Notes under the pieces: model-generated
What the model saw: only the letters and a program-made list of their open reading frames with translations
Databases searched by the model: none
What the model was told of the DNA's origin: nothing
Translations under genes and position numbers: made by a program
Assembly (NCBI GenBank): GCA_000149265.1
Contig: CH002714.1
Span: 1,992 to 65,991, forward strand
Direction of reading: 5' to 3'
DNA: 64,000 nucleotides
DNA from: Ciona savignyi
Taxonomy: Eukaryota > Chordata > Ascidiacea > Phlebobranchia > Cionidae
Shown here: positions 59,833-64,000 of the stretch, in pieces
Position numbering within the stretch: position 1 is the first letter of the stretch
How the letters are laid out: each line of letters begins with the position of its first letter

Positions 59833-62130
59833 CTACGACCATGCAGCAGTAGGGTAAAGGCCTACATGTTTCAAAACACCAACTCGTCGCTTCTCTTTTC
59901 CTTGCTTTATAAAGCAAATGGCTGTCAAACATACGGCCGCGATAAGGAGCACAGCTGAACATATTGTAATTGCGATGATATCTAAAATATATTCAAGAAT
60001 TAAAAAGTATTAATATTTAACCTACAATAGCGGTGAAATTTTCTTACAAGGCGTTCTGATTCCCGCGCTATTAGGGACCTGCGTCACTGATGAAAACTTC
60101 GGTGTTGTAGTGTTATTAGTGGAGACAGTGGGGTGCAGTTTAATCTGTAGAAATATACTAATCAGAATCTTTGGAATTGATCAAAACTGATTGAAAAGGT
60201 GAATAGCCAAATCGGTTATGGAGCAATCGTTAAAATTTTAATTTAGAGGCCAAAATTATTTTTTTCTTAGACTGGTGGGCCAAGTGATCGAGCCGCAACT
60301 CACATATAGTTTGTCACTGTTGATAAAAAAAAAACATTAAACAAGAAAATATTTTTTTGTTTTAAACCAGAAAGCACTGCTGCGTCAAGCGACGCACAAA
60401 TATACCTGTGACGCTATATGTCTATAGCAACTGGAGGGCAAAAATATAAGAACCGACGAATGGTTAACGCAACTCATACATAAATCATATGGAATATAAA
60501 AATGATCGTATAATAAAGAAAAAATTTAAGTTCGTATTTTATGCAAAAAAACAAACAAAAAAGCAGTACGACTACAATACACAAGAATATCTGCAAAATT
60601 CGGACACGTTGTGCACGATTGGGTAATCTTTTAGTGGCCGGTGTTATAATGTTTAGTTTTTATTCTAGTGGTTAAAACATGAATATTGACCATCTTCTTG
60701 TTTTTTTTTCTGACATTAAATACAGTTTTAGCTTTTATTGTCATTTTAACGACGCAATACAATTCTACTACTTCATTACTTTACCTGGCAAATAAATGAC
60801 ATCACATCACTGCATTCCTCGTCCGACCACGCTGGACGGCTTGACCAGCTCCAAGTGATACAGTCTTGACCTTTATTTCGGTTGGTATTATTCCCATTAT
60901 CCGGCTCGCCTGGTAACCAAGCAGGGACATAACTGATACCGAGTTTGTACACACCCTTACTACATCTCTCCCATTCATAAACGCCTTCGGAATATCTGGC
61001 ACAGATGATATATCGTGTCGTTAATCTTCATAAAAATCGACCAAGTTTCGTTTGCTGAAGTTATTGCAGTATGTACTATTACAACAGTATTGCAATTTAA
61101 AAAAAAACATATTTGACTATACTCGAAAGCCATGACAATACCGAATAGGTCAAATCGATCAACCTGCTTTCTGGTTTGACAGATTCGCACCAGCATATAA
61201 TCTCTCGCAACATTAAAATGCATTTGTATGTCAATCTTAATTTTACCGATCACTTAAGCCGATCCAAAATTGAATTGGGGAACTGCAAAACGGACATTAG
61301 AACGTGAAGTATGTGAGGTTTCGAACAAAAAAATAAAAACTGCGCAAATCAGCAAACATTCAAAAGACGTTAAAACGAATAAAAATGGAAATAGTTTAAA
61401 AAACCGAGATAAAATCGACGAGCTTTTTATGGAGACGAATTCGTCGCANNNNNNNNNNNNNNNNNNNNNNNNNNNNNNNNNNNNNNNNNNNNNNNNNNNN
61501 NNNNNNNNNNNNNNNNNNNNNNNNNNNNNNNNNNNNNNNNNNNNNNNNTTGAATTGGGGCATCTCCGGCATCGACGGAGTACTGGATTCGCATCATTTCG
61601 TACAGAAATTGATTTTCAGTCGAATCATGGATCGTAGTAAGCTGGCCACCTTCAGATAAGCAATATCTGCTCGCTTGCCAGTACTTTAACTTTCTATAAA
61701 ATAATAAAATATTCCTGGCGCTTTATTGGAGCCATTATATTTTTTATTGGAGTAAATTTTATGTCCGAAATTTAATAAGACAGAAAAATATGAAAATCGT
61801 TTTGAGCTATTGACTATACTCCAATTAACCTGATTGGGTATCCTATATAAAAACATAGAAACTCTGAGTTTGGTAGAGTCCAATTTATAATGTACAAAAT
61901 GGAATAGATTGATTTTTTTAGACCGCTGTTTTAGTAAGCCACCAATCCAATACATAACTCTAATTTAACAATAAGCAACATTTTTACCCAAATTGCGCTT
62001 TGTAACACTTCTGTTGGTGTCTGAAATAATTTTCTGGGCAAGCAAAGACTTGAACATTATCTTGCGGGCACTGGGTTTGAGCACGAATACTTGAAGCAAG
62101 TAAAGTAAAAAACACCATAAGAATAATCAT
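59833..62130 (-). CDS. Single-pass membrane protein with one C-type lectin domain
   Basis: None of these exons is obvious as a long frame. Exons on the minus strand: 62130-61988 (signal peptide MIILMVFFTLLASSIRA, then CPENYFRHQQKCYK); 61693-61549 running into a gap (YWQASRYCLSEGGQLTTIHD); 61269-61247 (FWIGLSDR); 60995-60785 (GEPDN, QDCITW, AWSDEECSDVMSFIC); 60144-60048 (Thr/Asn-rich stalk); 59981-59833 (transmembrane IIAITICSAVLLIAAVCLTA, short basic tail KQGKEKRR). Joining 61549 directly to 61269 gives 768 nt and 255 residues in frame. The lectin domain has the canonical cysteines, a WIGL motif and the EPD...WSDEEC calcium-site region. It is probably a cell-surface carbohydrate receptor, perhaps immune. 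Ligand unknown. The exon is disrupted by 61270-61548 (gap plus 11-bp repeat). Confidence 0.82.
61270..61559. mobile_element. Possible insertion flanked by 11-bp direct repeat inside a lectin exon
   Basis: The sequence ttgaattgggg occurs at 61270-61280 and at 61549-61559, enclosing 168 bp plus 100 Ns. Removing one copy and the enclosed DNA joins the lectin domain in frame. The direct repeat could be a target-site duplication, an allele difference or an assembly artefact. On the minus strand the insert ends in ttttgcag, which can also be read as a splice acceptor. Confidence 0.45.
61449..61548. other. Assembly gap (100 N)
   Basis: A placeholder of exactly 100 Ns interrupts the lectin gene between its second and third coding segments. 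Missing exon sequence cannot be excluded. Confidence 0.99.
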
Positions 62131-62954
62131 ATCAACACCGTTATCAACTACAGGAAATAAATAAAAACATTTAATGTTTTTTTATTAAACACGTTAGCAC
62201 TAAACAAAGCTCAAATATTTATAAACGTTCAAATACACACAGATCTACTTGATAGACCAACGCTGGACCACATATTGCAGCCTGTACTATGTTTTATCAA
62301 AAGACGTGTGCATCAATATTGCTGCAGCGGTAGTTGGTAATTTACCGATAAAATATACATGAGCAATGCAATGTTTAGACCCTACACATCATAAATGATT
62401 AAATATAAATTACTTATAACTAAATAATAAAAGAAGATGCATGACCTACTACTGATGCCTGTCTAATGGTCCAAAAGTTATATATGGTGGTTCCAAAAGA
62501 TTCAAATAGATCCCACTGTTAGCTTGTAGGTCATGCCACATTTGTGTATGTTTTTGTAGGTGTTCTTAAATTTGAATATGTAGGTTGCGTGTAAATACTC
62601 CTTTTTCTTGAGGAGAAATGTACTGTGCAATGTACATAAATCCACATAGTAACCACCAGTCTGAAAAGTTGGAATGGTCACAGTTGGTGGTATAAAATGA
62701 CGAATAGACTAATATAAACTGTTTTTTTTTCGATACTAAATTTGCAGTATTCTTGAAATGGAGTAAAGACGGTTCTCCGGGTTCGGACGGTTTGTTTTAG
62801 CCATGCGTACATAACTAATGTTGAAGCTCGCCAACTTTCATTACGTTTGTCTTGCGGTTAAAATTTCTCCTCTTGCAATTTCAATAGAAAGGCTCTATAA
62901 AACAAAAAGTTTATAACAAATCCGTATAAAAAAAACAAAAAGTATAACAAACTT
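62131..62954. other. Region upstream of the lectin gene
   Basis: It likely contains the lectin promoter. The only structure noted is an 11-bp perfect inverted repeat, gcatgacctac at 62439-62449 with gtaggtcatgc at 62526-62536. No gene was recognised. Confidence 0.4.
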
Positions 62955-63713
62955 ATATAAGGATAATACATTCATGTTTATCCCCGTGAATGGGAAAACC
63001 AATGGGGTTAACACATGGGCAATGGTTAGCAGGCCCGGTGCTAGGAACCGCGGGGCCCAATTAGAAATGTGATGGCGGGGCCCATACTCTTCATAGCAAA
63101 ATTTATGGGTGTTTATATATCATAAAATACATACCAGTACATACAAACTACAAAAATAGACATTTAATACTTGCTATAAAACAAATTAAAGGTAATGTGG
63201 ATGCTTATTTACGATACAGTATATTGTTTTACTCCCAGACATATATATTGTTTACCAACCATATTCATTATGACGTAACAGGCAGACACAGAAATAAATT
63301 TACTTAGTAACAATGCATAACAAATTGATATTATGAGAAAGAATATTATTTTACTTTTTATTTTACGTTTCAGTAGTATTTTATACCTCATAATACAGAA
63401 ATACCCGCGCTAGCGCGGGGCCCCTTCAAGGTGCGGGGCCCAATTTGATCTAATCGGTCAAATCGGCCTAAAACCGGCCCTGATGGTTAGATCACCTCGC
63501 CCCCACCGTCGGGTTACCGAAGTTATTGCAGTGTGTTGTGTATGATAGACACGTTCCTTCAATTTGGTAGAACCCATTAATCCGCTAGGATCAGCCAATG
63601 TCCGTAAAGTGCCTTGTCCAAGGACACAACCAACTATCTAGCGACCAGTTTCGCACCTGCAACCTTTCGATTAAAAGGCGGCGCACTTAACCGCTAGACC
63701 AACGGGCCGGACT
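62955..63713 (-). repeat. tRNA-derived SINE interrupted by a hAT-like MITE
   Basis: Read on the minus strand from 63713, the head gtccggcccgttggtctagc, the B box and body run to 63483, and then the family's tail (gcccatgtgttaaccccatt, cacggggataaacatgaatg) resumes at 63029 and ends near 62955. The interruption is exactly the element at 63030-63482. Confidence 0.9.
63030..63482. mobile_element. Non-autonomous hAT-like element (MITE), 453 bp
   Basis: The ends caggcccggt and accggccctg are inverted repeats matching at 9 of 10 positions. It is flanked by the 8-bp direct repeat atggttag (63022-63029 and 63483-63490). An 8-bp target duplication and CAG-type ends are hallmarks of hAT transposons. 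The element contains gcggggcccaatt twice in direct orientation near its ends and a palindromic cgcgctagcgcg. It has no transposase reading frame. It inserted into an older SINE. Confidence 0.85.
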
Positions 63714-63757
63714 AATATATAACAGCGATGCATATAACGAATGACAAAAAAAGCATT

Positions 63758-63946
63758 TTATACCGGGGATTGCAGTTCATCAAGCTTCCGTTGAAGCACG
63801 TCAGTTTCTTCTTCATTTGCGTACCGCCAAGCAGCTAATCCGGCGAAGCATCCAATCATAAAAACTTTGTTTTGAACCTTGTGAAGAACAGCGCACAAGT
63901 CTTCGACGCTGTTCAAGTTGTTGCTGTCAATATTTAACCTGCCGAT
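63758..63946 (-). CDS. Probable exon of an unidentified gene (partial, off right edge)
   Basis: After an acceptor-like gaaaattgcag, 62 codons run open on the minus strand to a TAA: IGRLNIDSNNLNSVEDLCAV at the start, a hydrophobic KVFMIGCFAGLAAW, then a charged heptad-like end NEEETDVLQRKLDELQSPV. A donor-like ccg|gtataa overlaps the stop, so it may be internal and not terminal. I do not recognise the family. The short hydrophobic stretch could be a membrane anchor. The upstream part lies outside the window. Confidence 0.45.
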   Translation of the reverse strand: MGRLNIDSNNLNSVEDLCAVLHKVQNKVFMIGCFAGLAAWRYANEEETDVLQRKLDELQSPV

Positions 63947-64000
63947 CTGCAATTTTCGCACAGTTATGGCATAGTACACAAAGACCGTTCTTGTAAAAGA

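Noticed and set aside
60802..61002. 66-residue minus-strand frame as the coding frame
   Set aside because: The frame shifted by one base gives an unmistakable C-type lectin C-terminal half with matching splice phases.

Overview
The window is animal nuclear DNA, AT-rich, with spliceosomal introns (GT-AG boundaries that keep phase across whole genes). The gene set is conserved metazoan: exocyst Sec8, DDX19/Dbp5, ACP5, WDR44, REEP1-4 and SCYL2. The compact layout, the tRNA-derived SINE family, possible trans-splice acceptors next to start codons, and an RXFP/GRL101-like receptor rich in LDL-A modules suggest a tunicate, most likely Ciona or a relative. That species call is inference. Two 100-N scaffold gaps (16738-16837 and 61449-61548) show this is a draft assembly.

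Layout. 1-5760: tandem satellite of about 372-bp monomers with higher-order structure, cut off by the left edge. 6197-9073 (+): EXOC4/SEC8 in one uninterrupted exon. 9493-11934 (-): DDX19 in five exons, with one extra G that breaks the frame near the end. 14175-17397 (+): secreted tartrate-resistant acid phosphatase (ACP5-like), seven exons. 18751-22366 (-): seven-transmembrane receptor with LDL-A modules, two exons. 25961-40159 (+): WDR44, about 24 exons. 41803-47658 (-): REEP1-4 family ER-shaping protein, nine exons. 50877-58173 (-): SCYL2 pseudokinase, 14 exons. 59833-62130 (-): a single-pass membrane C-type lectin, split over at least five exons and interrupted by a gap. 63758-63946 (-): one likely exon of an unidentified gene running off the right edge.

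The genes do not form one pathway, but four act in membrane traffic: EXOC4 (exocyst tethering), WDR44 (Rab11 and VAP contacts), REEP (ER shaping) and SCYL2 (clathrin/AP2). Every exon model was assembled by hand from splice signals, reading phase and family resemblance. For ACP5, WDR44, REEP, SCYL2 and the lectin the summed exon lengths divide by three. For DDX19 they leave exactly one surplus base.

Intergenic DNA holds several tRNA-derived SINE copies (two head-to-tail at 58706-59290), a 453-bp hAT-like MITE nested inside another SINE with an 8-bp target duplication (63030-63482), tRNA-Ser-like relics, and several foldback elements. The most interesting items are the satellite with its near-invariant box, the intronless EXOC4, the LDL-A receptor without leucine-rich repeats, the 28-nt intron-or-indel in WDR44, and the interrupted lectin exon.
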